A stretch of 64,000 nt of DNA, from positions 3,038,001 through 3,102,000 of the forward strand of contig AP019514.1 of the NCBI GenBank assembly GCA_007182875.1, given 5' to 3'. Below the pieces are notes generated by a model. The model was given only the letters and a program-made list of their open reading frames with translations, did no database searches and was not told where the DNA came from. How positions within the stretch are numbered: position 1 is the stretch's first letter; the number at the start of each line of letters is the position of its first letter. This document shows, in pieces, positions 9,351 to 18,688 of this stretch. The position numbers were made by a program, and so were the translations under genes. This DNA comes from Vreelandella sulfidaeris (GTDB taxonomy: Bacteria; Pseudomonadota; Gammaproteobacteria; Pseudomonadales; Halomonadaceae).

Positions 9351-11097
9351 CCTGCTGATCGCATCGCTTGCACCATCGAGGGCGCGTAGCCCTTAGCCGC
9401 TTCGATTTCAAGTACTGCTACGCCGCCACTCTCGACCACCTCCAGAGCATTGCTTATAGCTTTCATCACCGCAGTAGGTGAAGTCAGCAAACCATAGCTT
9501 GTCGCGCCGAAGCCTTGAGCTATCGCACTGACATCAATGTCGGGTCCGTTCATCACGATGCCCACATGCTTGTTCTCGACGGGGCGTTCCCGCTCCTTCG
9601 CAACCGACTCTTGGTGTACTTCATCGTTATAGAACGAATGGTTATTCACGACGACAATCATTAAGGGGACGCCCTGGTTGACTGCCGTCCAAAGAGCCGA
9701 AGCGTTCATCAGAAAGTCGCCATCGCCTAGTACCGCCAGTGGCAAGTGCTTTAAGCCCTCGTCACGCAGGGCTAATGCCGCACCCACCGCCATCCCTGGG
9801 CCGGAACCAATTCCGCCACCACCATCATAACCCAGGGAGCCAAACGGATGGGAAACGGGCCAATCCGCGCCGGTCCAGCTGAGTGGAGCGCGTATCAGAC
9901 AAACAGAGCGCTTATTCACACCTCGGCGTAGGAGCACTGCGATATCCTGCGATGTCATCGTGCCGCCCTTTACTTCGTCCGGCAAGGAAAGCGCAGGTAA
10001 GGGAACTGTTTCCTGTGCTTCCAAAGCTTCCACTAGCGCGGCAACAACCTGGTCAGGCTCATTAAGGAAGGCTACATCGGCCGGGGCGGGGGCGCCGCCA
10101 TCCTTTACCCAGCCGCGATGATTGTGAACGTCGATCGTGGCCGAGATTATTCTTGCCGGCACCGGCCGATCACCAAAACCGAACGCAATGTCCCACCGAA
10201 GTCTAGCCAGTCGAGATTCACTATGATCTCGGCTTCAGCAATTGCCGCCTTGGCTTTCGGATCGGGAAGTAGCCTGCATGACCGATATTCGCGCCATGAG
10301 CGCTGGGGAAGGTCGCGCCGGTCTTGAAATCTGTCACCACCTGCGCTCCAAGACGCTCAACAAACGCGATGCGGCGCGTCCAATCCGTATAATCATGCGA
10401 CATGCGCCCCATAAGAACGACGATTTTTTGCACCTGACAACAGCATTGCAGCCTCATTCACCAAATCAGGTACAGGCGCCCCGGTCCGCGGCGCTCCTCG
10501 CCGCGATATATCAATTTCGGGCAGCGGCGCATCTAAAGCCTTCTCCTGCAGTGCTGCATCGATATTAATATAGACCGGACCGCGTGGAGCAGTTCCCGCA
10601 CGGGAAACTCCTTCAACCAATGCATGAAGAGTGGCCGTGACTCCTCCAGGTTGATCATCCCACTTTACAAAATCTCGGATCAGTGAACCCTGATCCTGCG
10701 AGGTATGAATCCAGTCGATCCAGGAGCGCCGCTGGGTGGCATCAACTGGACCCGTAGCCCCTAGGACTACCATAGGCACCCGGTCGCACCAAGCATTGTA
10801 AATACCCATGGAACCATGCATCAAACCCACATTTGAATGTAGCGCGACTCCCATGGCACGCCCCGTCACCTTAGCGTAACCATGCGCAATGGCAACCGCT
10901 GCTTCTTCATGTACACATAACAATAGCCGCGGGTCATTGTGGGTAAAGTTCACTAAGCTATCGTGAAGCCCACGGTAACTTGCGCCAGGATTGAGTGCGA
11001 TATAGTTAAGCTCAAGACCCTGTAAGGTTTTGGCTATCGCATCCGAACCCCAGCAGGGGACGTCATTATTGGATTTATGGCTCATGATTACGCTCAC
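9347..11097 (-). CDS. Thiamine-diphosphate-dependent enzyme, benzoylformate decarboxylase/acetolactate synthase superfamily (frame-broken)
   Basis: The N-terminal pyrimidine-binding domain shows the catalytic Glu block VHEEAAVAIAHGYAK and an ALHSNVG loop like the LHS loop of benzoylformate decarboxylase. The middle domain is indel-broken around 10160-10400. The C-terminal domain has the ThDP/Mg motif from GDGDFLMN through VVVNN. Total length is about 583 residues. The GTG start at 11097 overlaps the aldehyde dehydrogenase stop by 4 nt (GTGA), so the two are translationally coupled; an ATG 12 nt further in is an alternative. A decarboxylase that makes an aldehyde for the coupled dehydrogenase is the simplest reading. 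An aromatic 2-keto acid substrate is inferred from the MobA neighbour. Confidence 0.82.
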
Positions 11098-12550
11098 GAC
11101 AGCATGATATTGATGGTTTTGGATTCGGTGTAGCTAAGCAGCTCATCGCGCCCTTCCTCTCGACCTACACCACTGGATTTCATACCGCCGAAGGGCACCC
11201 CCAAAAAATGCATGCTCGATCCGTTGATCCAGATATGCCCCGACCGGATCCGTCGCGCCATCTTCAACGCTGCGTTAATGTCATGTGTCCAGACAGCAGC
11301 AGTCAGGCCATATTCGGTGCTATTGGCCATGGCAACCGCCTCTTCGAAGTCTCTCCAGCGACCTATCGCCATGACAGGGCCAAACACTTCTTGCTGCCAA
11401 AGACGCAGCTCCGGCGTCACGTCGGCGTATACTGTGGGTGCTACCCAATACCCCTTGCGAAACTGTTCCCCTTCTGGCCGCCCACCGCCCAGCATTCGGC
11501 GCGCGCCATCCGCATCGGCATTTGCGCAATGTGCCAGGATACGCTGCATGTGCAGCTCGGAGTTGACCGGGCCCACATCGGTCTCGTCGCTCAGTGGATC
11601 GCCGATGCGCAGCGCGGCGACGCGTTCTACCACTGCCTTGAGTACGCGATCGTATATATCTTCATGCAAGAGCAGCCGGCTAAGCGACCCGCAGGATTGG
11701 CCCTGCCAGGAAAAAGTTCATGCCGAACACAGCGGCGTCAGCGATCTTCTCGGGATCACAGTCAGGAAATACAATCATTGGGTTCTTACCGCCCAACTCT
11801 AGCGTGATGTGCTTGACCGCAACCTCAGCCGCCGACCGCTGAATAGCACGGCCAGTCTCGGGCGAACCGATGAAAGCAATCCGCTTGATACCCAGATGCC
11901 GAACGATAGCGTTGCCAACAACAGCGCCGTCACCGGTTACGATGTTAAATACGCCCGGCGGCAGGGTATCCCGGGCGATCTCGGCAAGCACCATCGCCGA
12001 TAACGGAGACGTCTCGGGCGGCTTTACTATCACTGCGTTGCCTGCCGCCAGCGCCGCGGCGGTACGTGCGACAGCGAACATGATGGGGTGATTGAAAGGC
12101 GCAATCCGCGCCACTACCCCATAAGGCTCGTGCATCGTCAGGTGCAGGTTGTCGGAGGTTGCCGGGATGGTGTCGCCCCGTAGATCGGGAGCAAGCCCGG
12201 CGTAGTACCGCAAGCTTTCCACAGCGGATGGTACATCGATCATTCGCATCGGCCGGATCGTGTTGCCTGTGTCGCTGACCTCAATTCTTAGAATCTCTTC
12301 CGCACGGGCCGCTATAGCGTCGGCGAAGCGATTCATGGCCGCGGCCCGTTCCATCGGTGTCAATGCCGCCCAGGCGGGCTGCTTTTTCTGCCGCCTGGAC
12401 GGCCCGGTCCACATCTTCTGACGAACCGGCTGGCACCCGTCCAATTGGTTCTTCCGTCGCGGGATTAATGGATGTTATCCATTCGCCGGTAACGCTTTCA
12501 ACAAGCTCACCCCCAATCAACATACGCTCGGCCTCGCAGATACGCTCCAT
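11094..12550 (-). CDS. NAD(P)-dependent aldehyde dehydrogenase (frame-broken)
   Basis: The protein has about 485 residues in three frames. It starts MERICEAERMLIGGELVES. It then shows the cofactor-binding Asn region (VARIAPFNHPIMFAVARTA), KPPETSPLSA, the Glu motif LELGGKNPMIV, catalytic Cys in GQSCGS, and EVFGPVM with GGMKSSGVGREEG at the end. All landmark residues of the superfamily are present once the breaks near 12400 and 11690 are allowed for. It is the promoter-proximal gene of a two-gene unit with the ThDP enzyme (4-nt overlap) and is divergent from mobA. A role in oxidising the aldehyde produced by the ThDP enzyme is inferred; benzaldehyde-type dehydrogenases belong to the same superfamily. 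Confidence 0.88.
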
Positions 12551-12895
12551 CTTGTTTTCCTCTTGCGTCTCCTTAGATGCAGACAGTAATGCATGGAAGC
12601 GCAGCCCACAGTCAAATATATATATCTAGCTATATATATAGCCACTTCGATATATCTGTGAAAACAAAAATATGCCTACCTGAATAAGGATGCCGACTCA
12701 TCGAAAACGTGGCCGAGCATAGCGCTAGAAGCGGGGAGGCCCTAACTATTCGTAATCGTGGAAACGATGAGATCTTGGTTATGTCAAGTATAATTAACTT
12801 TAATGAGCATAAGCACAAAGGCTAATTGCTAACGAGACATGACATCACAATAATATTGATCACAATAGTGATCAGTAAATACCGATGAGGCCCGC
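12551..12895. promoter_or_regulatory. Divergent promoter region between aldehyde dehydrogenase and mobA
   Basis: There are 345 bases with no gene. Next to the dehydrogenase start is a long alternating AT tract (about 12615-12640), likely part of its promoter. Next to mobA is an 18-bp palindrome (listed separately). A purine-rich GAGG lies 5 nt before the mobA ATG. Confidence 0.5.
12857..12874. promoter_or_regulatory. Candidate MarR-type operator of mobA
   Basis: A perfect palindrome TGATCAC-AATA-GTGATCA lies 22 bases before the mobA start codon. Its length (18 bp) and tight centre suit MarR-family dimers. The only MarR gene in the window sits directly downstream of mobA, and MobR of Comamonas is known as a MarR-type repressor of mobA. 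The binding partner is inferred. Confidence 0.6.
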
Positions 12896-14840
12896 ATGCA
12901 ATTTCATCTCAATGGATTCCAGACCGGCGACCCGACCATCCACGAGCCTGTTAGTGAGCTCGCCAATGCCGACCAGCTACCCAAGGAGGTCGATGTGTTG
13001 ATTGTCGGCTGTGGACCGGCCGGCTTGACCTTGGCAGCCCAGCTATCGGCCTTCCCGAGATTCGCACCCGCATCGTCGAGCAGAAGGATGGCCCGATAAA
13101 GCTCGGCCAGGCCGACGGCATCGCTTGTCGCACCATGGAGATGTTCAATGCCTTCGGCTTCGTTGAAAAGGTGATGAAGGAGGCCTGCTGGATCAACGAG
13201 ACGGTGTTCTGGAAGCCGGATGAAGATAACCGCAAGAACATCATGCGCCACGGTCGCATCCAGGACACCGAAGACGGCCTCTCCGAGTTCCCGCATACGG
13301 TGCTCAACCAGGCCCGGATCCATGACTTCTATCTGGAGCTAATGCGCAACTCAGCGAGTCGCCTGAAGCCGAACTACTCGCGCCGCGTGGTCGATGTGGT
13401 GGTCGATCCCGCCCAGGCCGATGCGGTCACTCTGGGCGCCGAGGCGTACCCGGTGACGGTTAAGCTTGAGCGTACCGATGATGCTCACAAGGGCAGCGTG
13501 GAAACCGTACGGGCCCGCTATGTGGTGGGCTGTGACGGCGCGCGCAGCGCGGTGCGTCAGTCCCTAGGCCGCGCCCTGCAGGGTGATTCCGCCAACCAAG
13601 CCTGGGGCGTGATGGATGTGCTGGCGGTCACCGATTTCCCAGACATCCGCATGAAGGCGGCGATCCACTCCGCTAACGAAGGCAATATCCTGATCATCCC
13701 GCGAGAGGGCGGCTACCTGACGCGCCTCTACATCGAACTCGACAAGCTCAAGGAAGACGAGCGTGTCGCCAGCCGCAACATTACCTCCAACCAGCTGGTC
13801 ACCGCAGCGCAGCGGATCCTGCACCCTTACATCCTGGACGTGAAGGAAATCGCCTGGTGGTCGGTATACGATATCGGCCAGCGTCTATGCGACAAGTTCG
13901 ACGACGTGCCCCTCGAAGAAGTCGGCAGTCGCGCTCCCCACTTGTTCATCGCCGGCGACGCCTGCCACACCCACAGCCCCAAGGCGGGCCAAGGCATGAA
14001 TGTCTCGATGCGCGACACCTTCAACCTGGGCTGGAAGATAGCCTCGGTGCTGCAGGGCAAGGCCTCACCGGCGCTGCTAGACACCTATACCACCGAGCGT
14101 CAGACCGTGGCCAAGGAGCTGATCGACTTCGACCGAACGTTTGCCAAGATGTTCAGCGCCCCGCCCAAGGGCTCACCCGAGGACAAGGGCGACGGCGTAG
14201 ATCCCAAGGAATTCCAGAAGTATTTCGTCAAGCAGGGCGCTTCACCGCCGGCACGGCAATCCAGTACTACCCTCGCTGATCTCCGCCGAGCCGACCCATC
14301 AGCATCTTGCCAAGGGCCTGGAGATCGGGATGCGTTTCCACTCCGCGCCGGTGGTTCGCCTCTCCGATGCCAAGCCCATGCACTTAGGCCACACGGTGAA
14401 AGCGGATGGCCGCTGGCGGCTGTTCGCCTTCGCCGACGCCAGCGATCCCGCCGCGCCGGAGTCCGGACTCAGCGGCCTGTGCCGGTTCCTGAGCGACTCC
14501 CTGACTCCCCGGTACGCAAGTACACACCGCCAGGGGATGCCGTTGACTCGATATTTGACCTGCGAGCCATCTGCCAGCAGGGTTTCCGCGAGCTCTCCCT
14601 GGATGCCTTCCCCAGCTGCTGTGGCCGCGCAAGGGACGTTACGGACTGCACGACTACGAGAAGGTCTTTTGCCCCGATCTGAAGAACAAGCGGGACATCT
14701 TCGACATGCGCGGCATCGACCGGGAGCAAGGCTGTCTGGTGATCGTGCGTCCCGATCAGCACATCGCAAATGTGCTGCCGCTGGAGGCCCATGAAGAGCT
14801 GGCGGCTTATTTCGCCCGCTTCATGCTGGAGGCAGGCTGA
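12896..14840 (+). CDS. mobA: 3-hydroxybenzoate 4-monooxygenase-like FAD monooxygenase (frame-broken)
   Basis: A flavoprotein hydroxylase of about 645 residues, matching the length and sequence style of MobA (3-hydroxybenzoate to protocatechuate with NADPH and O2). The order is: N-terminus MQFHLNGFQTGDP, FAD motif VGCGPAGLTLAAQL, KLGQADGIACRTMEMF, the ARYVVGCDGARS motif, GDACHTHSPKAGQGMN, then a thioredoxin-like C-terminal domain ending near FARFMLEAG. Indels near 13055 and 14240 (each one G short), 14275, about 14500 and 14610 break the frame, and no nonsense substitution was seen. A phenol 2-monooxygenase of the same family is the main alternative. MarR lies 167 nt downstream and a palindromic operator lies upstream. 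A decayed partial copy lies at 2472-2905. Confidence 0.85.
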
Positions 14841-15006
14841 CCTATACTCTGCTGGCGGCAGCCTGCCAGGGCACCGTTCCCGTCAGGCACCTGCTTCGCC
14901 GGTGAAACTGGCTGGCCAGTAGTCCCAGAGCCAGAGCCTAAAAGCCGTGACCCGCAGAGGACCATGGCTTGTGTCTTTCATCCATTTCCTTGAGCAGACC
15001 GAGAAC

Positions 15007-15476
15007 ATGACCGAATCTCCGCTTTCCCAGGCCAACGCTCTGCCCGGCAACCTGCTTCGGCGCTGCCATCAGATCAGCGTGGCGATCTTCCTGCGCAAGT
15101 GCGAGGCCAACAATCTCACCCAGCTGCAGTACATAATCCTCTCCGCCTTGGACGAGATGGGCTCGCTGGACCAGATCACTCTCGGCGGCTTCACGGCGCT
15201 CGATCGCAACACCGTAGCGATTGTGGTGAAAAGCTCGAGGAGCGCGGCTTGGTCGATCGACGCCGCAGCCCCGAGGATCGCCGCTCGATGCTGGTCACCA
15301 TCACCGAGGCCGGCAAGGCATTGCGCGTAGAGGCCGAGCCCGCCGTGATCCAGGCCCAGGAGGATATCCTCGCCCCGCTGAACGAGGGAGGAACGCGAGC
15401 AGGTCTGCGGCCTTTGCAGCGCTTGGCCGATGAAAACAATGCCCTAAGCCGGGTGCCTATCCGCCGCGCCGGTTGA
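15007..15476 (+). CDS. MarR-family regulator, MobR-like (frame-broken)
   Basis: The product has about 156 residues. It starts MTESPLSQANALPGNLLRRC, and the winged-helix part reads QLQYIILSALDEMGSLDQITL, then ALDRNTVAIVV. In the next frame come KLEERGLVDRRRSPEDRRSML (the wing) and a dimerisation helix ending ADENNALSRVPIRRAG. One A is missing in the A run near 15230. A compensating pair of indels near 15390 and 15415 garbles a short stretch (GGTRAGLRP). It follows mobA on the same strand. In Comamonas a MarR protein (MobR) represses mobA, so the same role is likely. Its terminator downstream has been split by an insertion sequence. Confidence 0.82.
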
Positions 15477-15560
15477 CCCGGCGAAACGCCAGGCAACTAT
15501 CCAAAAAGCAAAGAGCCAGCGCATTTGAACTGACCCCCAAAAGTTGGACGGTTGGTTTCC

Positions 15561-16435
15561 CTAACTGACGGCCATGGCCTGAGTCCTGTATTGCACGGGA
15601 CTCAGGCCTTTTAGTTTCTGCTTGATCCGCTGGTGATTATAGTAATGGATATAGTTGGCAATGCCTCGTTTTAGCTGCTCAATCGTGTCGAACCGGTTCA
15701 GGTGGAAGTACTCAGCTTTCAGGGTGCCAAAAGCTCTCTATGGCGGCATTGTCCAGACAATTTCCTTTCCTGGACATGCTGCGCAATATTCTTTCTCCAC
15801 CATCATGCGGCGGTAGTTAGGATGGCGATAATGCCACCCCTGATCTGAGTGCAGCAGAGGACGGTCACCTGGCTTTAGACGATCGAAGGCACTCGTCAAC
15901 ATGTGTTTGACCAGGCTGAATACCGGTCGTCGCCCGGTTTGAAAGGCGATGATTTCGCCGTTATACAAATCCATGACCGGTGACAGGTAAAGCTTCTGGT
16001 CATTGACCTTGAATTCGGTAATGTCCGTCACCCACCTTTGATTAGGTCCTGAAGCCTGAAACCGACGTCGTAGCGTATTGGGGCCGCGTAGCCTGCGGCC
16101 CCTCGATAGGCTCGATATCGCTTAGGGCGAACAAGGGACTTTAAGCCCAGTTGCTGCATTAACCGTTGGGCGGTCTTGTGGTTGATCACCTCGCCTGCCT
16201 GCCGTAATACCGTGGTGATACGACGATAGCCATAACGCCCTTTGTGATGATCGTAGATCGTCTGGATGCGCGTCTTAAGAGACGCATACGCATCGTCAGC
16301 GCACAGAACCTTGAGCTGGTAGTAGAACGTGCTGCGCGGCAGTTCTGCCGCGCGCAGCAGCAGCGCCAGTGAGTGCTTATGCCTTAATCCTTGGACGGCT
16401 TGGGTTTTTTGTCCCGTGTCATCGCCCGTTTCTCC
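15561..16435 (-). CDS. IS3-family OrfB (DDE transposase catalytic part), frame-broken
   Basis: The segments read SLALLLRAAELPRSTFYYQL, GRYGYRRITTVLRQAGEVI, HKTAQRLMQQLGLKSLVRPK, then RWVTDITEFKV (first Asp), LLHSDQGWHY (second Asp), DNAAIES (Glu), and LNRFDTIEQLKRGIANYIHYY to QAMAVS with a stop at 15561. All three catalytic residues are present. Indels lie near 16035, 15775 and 15735. The start is uncertain because OrfB is normally made as a frameshift fusion with OrfA. Confidence 0.85.
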
Positions 16436-16915
16436 TGGATCAAGGCATCGAGCTTTTTAAGTAAGCGTTCTCTGCACGTAGATACGCCAACTCTTCGAGC
16501 AGTTCCTCTTGGGAGCGCTCTTCATCCGGTGGCAGCGGTGGGAAGGAGGTTTTCTGATCATCGGGGGCCGTCCTTTGCGCTTCGGCGTTAGTGCACTCGG
16601 CCCTCCACTATGATATTGCTGCTCCCATCTGCCAATAGCCCCACGTTCACGGATATCAAACAGGACAGCCGCCTGACGGTGTGACAAACCATCTCGCCAC
16701 ACACTTTCAAGAACCGTTAGCTTGAATGCTGCGCTCCGGTGAGTGTACTTCCTACGCAGGCCCAGCTTGCCATGTTGCTGATAGCTATCCCGCCACTGTC
16801 GTACGATGGACTCATCCAGACCATGCTGACGAGCCACTTCTCCTGGGCTGGCGTCCCTGCGTAAACACTGCTGCGCAATCAACAGCTTAAACTTCTCGTC
16901 GTACTGCTTACTCAT
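16384..16915 (-). CDS. IS3-family OrfA (helix-turn-helix protein), frame-broken
   Basis: It starts MSKQYDEKFKLLIAQQCL and has two helix-turn-helix units (SPGEVARQHGLDESIVRQW and SHRQAAVLFDIRERGAIGRW). A leucine-zipper tail (EELLEELAYLRAENAYLK, then KLDALIQEKRAMTRDKK) ends at 16384. The tail lies in another frame because of indels near 16535 and 16460. OrfA provides the DNA-binding part of the OrfAB transposase made by ribosomal frameshifting. An A-rich run near 16400 could be the slippage site, but indel noise prevents a firm call. Confidence 0.85.
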
Positions 16916-17008
16916 GAAAACACCCCAAGGTTGGATTGAGTGTCCAACTTTTGGGGTGCAGTTCAATTGCGCTGGCTCTTTGTACTGGGTCGAATCGTGT
17001 GCTACCGA

Positions 17009-17161
17009 TCAGAGGCCATAGCTTTGGGTAAGAAATGTCTTGTGCTGACGATACGACCTCTCGGTCATCCGCTCCAACAGTCGGTAGGCGCTCAGTCCGA
17101 TGCGCTTGAGCAGGGGAACGCTGGCTTCGGTGACGGGATGAGAAAACGCTTGAGTTGTCAT
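17009..17161 (-). CDS. Hypothetical 50-residue protein
   Basis: A clean short ORF, MTTQAFSHPVTEASVPLLKR... to FLTQSYGL, with no internal stop. It converges on marR, and its stop (17009) is followed directly by one arm of the IS-split bidirectional terminator, as expected of a real transcription unit. The composition is amphipathic (alternating Leu/Tyr and Arg/Glu in IGLSAYRLLERMTERSYRQH), so a helical small protein is likely. I do not recognise the family. The ribosome-binding site is weak. Confidence 0.5.
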   Translation of the reverse strand: MTTQAFSHPVTEASVPLLKRIGLSAYRLLERMTERSYRQHKTFLTQSYGL

Positions 17162-17332
17162 ATCGATTGCAACCTGTCAGGTCGTGGGAAAACTCCATTC
17201 TACACGTTTTAGACTTTAGTCGAACCAGTGTACCTTTGGTCGCAAGCATGCCCGCCAAGCCTCGCCGAGGAGACACTACCGACGAAGAAGCAGATAGGAA
17301 GTCCATGTCCACCGTTACCACACCATCCGTGC

Positions 17333-17524
17333 CTAGGGCATGCCAGGCTCCTGATAAAGACGAGCGAAGCCGCTGGCGTTGCTCACATGGTTAGGGTAGA
17401 GCCTTTGTTTCCAGGCGATGGTGTCGTTGACTGAGAAAACCCGATCGATATCTCCATGGGATATCAGCACTTTACGACCTGCTGCCCGAAAATAAGACAG
17501 ACCGGAGCTTTCTAAGCTAGGCAA
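17333..17524 (-). pseudogene. Tannase/feruloyl-esterase family C-terminal remnant
   Basis: The minus-strand frame reads GLSYFRAAGRKVLISHGDID, then RVFSVNDTIAWKQRL and FARLYQEPGMP. This matches the conserved catalytic-Asp region (YHG-AD) and the FARLF-VPGM block just before the catalytic His of the tannase family. The family's next block (NHC-GG) is replaced by an in-frame stop followed by ARHGWCGNGG. The first 300 or more residues of the enzyme are absent. Tannase-family enzymes release phenolic acids, so it fits an aromatic-compound theme. Confidence 0.6.
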
Positions 17525-17526
17525 TA

Positions 17527-17545
17527 ACCCCGCGCGAGGCGGGGT
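17527..17545. terminator. Hairpin between tannase and pcaG remnants
   Basis: ACCCCGC and GCGGGGT pair around a 5-nt loop. It lies 29 bases past the pcaG stop on the minus strand, so it was probably that operon's terminator. The T run is poor. Confidence 0.55.
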
Positions 17546-17574
17546 ATAAAGACGAAGAAGCCGCTTATCGAAGC

Positions 17575-17676
17575 TCAGAAATCGAAGAATACTGTTTCGC
17601 CTTCGCCCTGCAGCTTGATGTCGAAGCAGTAACCTACTTTGCCGTCCTCTTCCTCACGCTTGGTGACCAGCGCCTG
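17575..17676 (-). pseudogene. pcaG: Protocatechuate 3,4-dioxygenase alpha-subunit C-terminal stub
   Basis: Only the last 33 residues remain: QALVTKREEEDGKVGYCF, then DIKLQGEGETVFFDF and a stop. The YRFDI-LQGE-ETVFFD ending is diagnostic for PcaG. The rest of the subunit (about 170 residues) and the beta subunit are missing; upstream sequence matches a different gene on the other strand. PcaG/PcaH open the ring of protocatechuate, the product of MobA, so its loss next to mobA is notable. Confidence 0.72.
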
Positions 17677-17699
17677 CGGGCGCGGCCGGTCTGTCCGCG

Positions 17700-18058
17700 G
17701 TCGTCACCGCCGCCTACCATGGCCTGAAGGCCGTAGTTTAACACCGTCAACGGAGACGTCTTCCGCTGGCGCCGCATGTGGTTCGAGTTTGGCGAATATT
17801 TCGGCCTCAAGGTGGCGGACTGCCCTCAGACGCCATAGCCGCTGACGCGGAATCGACCTAACGCGAGATTGCCAAGAAGCACGACCTTATAGAGCCGGAC
17901 GTGGGCAAACTGGCTTCTTAGTAGCACAACGACGCCGATCTAGGTCCCGGTAAGGAGCGTCAACCACGCCACCAAGTCCCGCGCCTTTGGTGTCGATCAT
18001 CTCCGCGAGACACGCGGCGCTTTTTGACCTGTTCGATCCCATAACGAGCAGTGGCCTC
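17700..18058 (+). pseudogene. PRISE-type SDR (progesterone 5-beta-reductase-like) C-terminal remnant
   Basis: Mixed frames give NTVNGDVFRWRRMWFEFGEY, FGLKVAD, REIAKKHDLIEPDVGKLAS, HNDADLG, then SRAFGVDHLR and FFDLFDPI. This is the C-terminal pattern of PRISE-type short-chain dehydrogenases (family form NGD-FRW--MWP-IA-YFG ... DADLG--IE-V-D--KSR--GF). At least three in-frame stops or frame shifts occur, and the N-terminal Rossmann part is absent, so it is a relic. Confidence 0.6.
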
Positions 18059-18247
18059 CTAGCCGAACCGATAATTCGGTGCGGGCCGCCGCCCTGCTCT
18101 TCCAGTTATTCCTTGGTGTGGGAGCAGTAAACCCCTAGCCCATGCAGACATAGCCACTCAGGCCTTCCTACGGCGCAATCAACCACACCATCATGCGTAC
18201 CACCAGGCGCGGAGTGTAAAACTCGCTGCTTTCTTGCTTCCAGTATA

Positions 18248-18469
18248 ATGACGAAGTCTGAGTACGGCTTGTTTGCCGTCCTTCCGATGCCGGAACACCC
18301 GACGGTCGACATGCTGTGCGGGATATTCCTAGCGCTATCGCCATGGATTTTCGGCTTTGCCGATCAGATTTTTCCTCCTCATTTTCACTACGGGATATTT
18401 GAGATCACTACCAACCTGATCACCCAGAAAATGCCATCCAACGAGAGTGCCGCTACCCATAAGCCGTAG
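18248..18469 (+). pseudogene. SPW-repeat membrane protein remnant
   Basis: The frame reads LPMPEHPTVDMLCGIFLALS, PWIFGFADQIFPPHFHYGIFE, then NLITQKMPS. The helix plus SPW-(I/L)-FGF block is the signature of SPW-domain proteins, which normally have two such repeats with four helices. Only one repeat is complete, so this is a truncated protein or remnant. It is 73 residues long with an open frame, and expression is possible but unsupported. Confidence 0.5.
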
Positions 18470-18688
18470 CCTCTGTAAAACTCATGGAGACTGTCGACGT
18501 GCCGCTTGAATGGTCAGTTCCCTGGGCGGGTTTGTATAGGGTGGTTTCGTTACGATCTGGTGGCGCTTACCGCACTGCTGGTTTTGGTGATGCTGGGGCG
18601 GGCCGATAGTTGCCGATACTCGCAAAAATAAAAATCCTTACATGCCGGAGCCGCCCTGTTGGGCAGCACCGGCGTTGCGTTCCTGAGT
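18470..18688. other. Degraded sequence before the integrative element
   Basis: One plus-strand frame (about 18538-18600) reads WFRYDLVALTALLVLVMLGR, resembling the first helices of SLC13-type permeases. It is too short to call. No clean copy of the tRNA 3' end, which would mark an attachment site, is visible here. Confidence 0.35.

Larger units (their letters stand above)
15526..16965 (-). mobile_element. IS3-family element, IS150 group
   Basis: A complete 1440-bp element. The terminal inverted repeats are TGAACTG...CCCCAAAAGTTGGAC at both ends, differing at a few bases, and a 3-bp target duplication ATT flanks them (15523-15525 and 16966-16968). It carries orfA and orfB on the minus strand. 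The family, length and DDE residues fit IS150-like elements. Both reading frames carry single-base indels, so either the copy is recently inactivated or the sequence has errors. The ends are otherwise clean, which points to a fairly recent insertion. Confidence 0.93.
15510..16981. terminator. Bidirectional terminator split by an IS3 insertion
   Basis: The 13-base arms 15510-15522 (AAAGAGCCAGCGC) and 16969-16981 (GCGCTGGCTCTTT) are perfect reverse complements. They are separated only by the insertion sequence and its ATT target duplication. Removing the element leaves a 13-bp stem with a 3-nt ATT loop, flanked by A and T runs, between the convergent marR and 50-residue ORF. Confidence 0.85.

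Noticed and set aside
11208-11807. Two long plus-strand frames of nearly 200 codons
   Set aside because: Both are antisense to the aldehyde dehydrogenase, whose motifs are clear; they result from its GC-rich codon use.
12615-12640. Alternating AT tract that looks like a large palindrome
   Set aside because: Symmetry comes from the simple TA repeat and is off by one base about the CTAG centre. It is kept only as part of the promoter region.
18470-18688. Search for a left attachment site (copy of the tRNA 3' end)
   Set aside because: Read by eye for the TGGGCCC-AGTAGG-TTGAAC pattern; nothing convincing, so no att site is listed.
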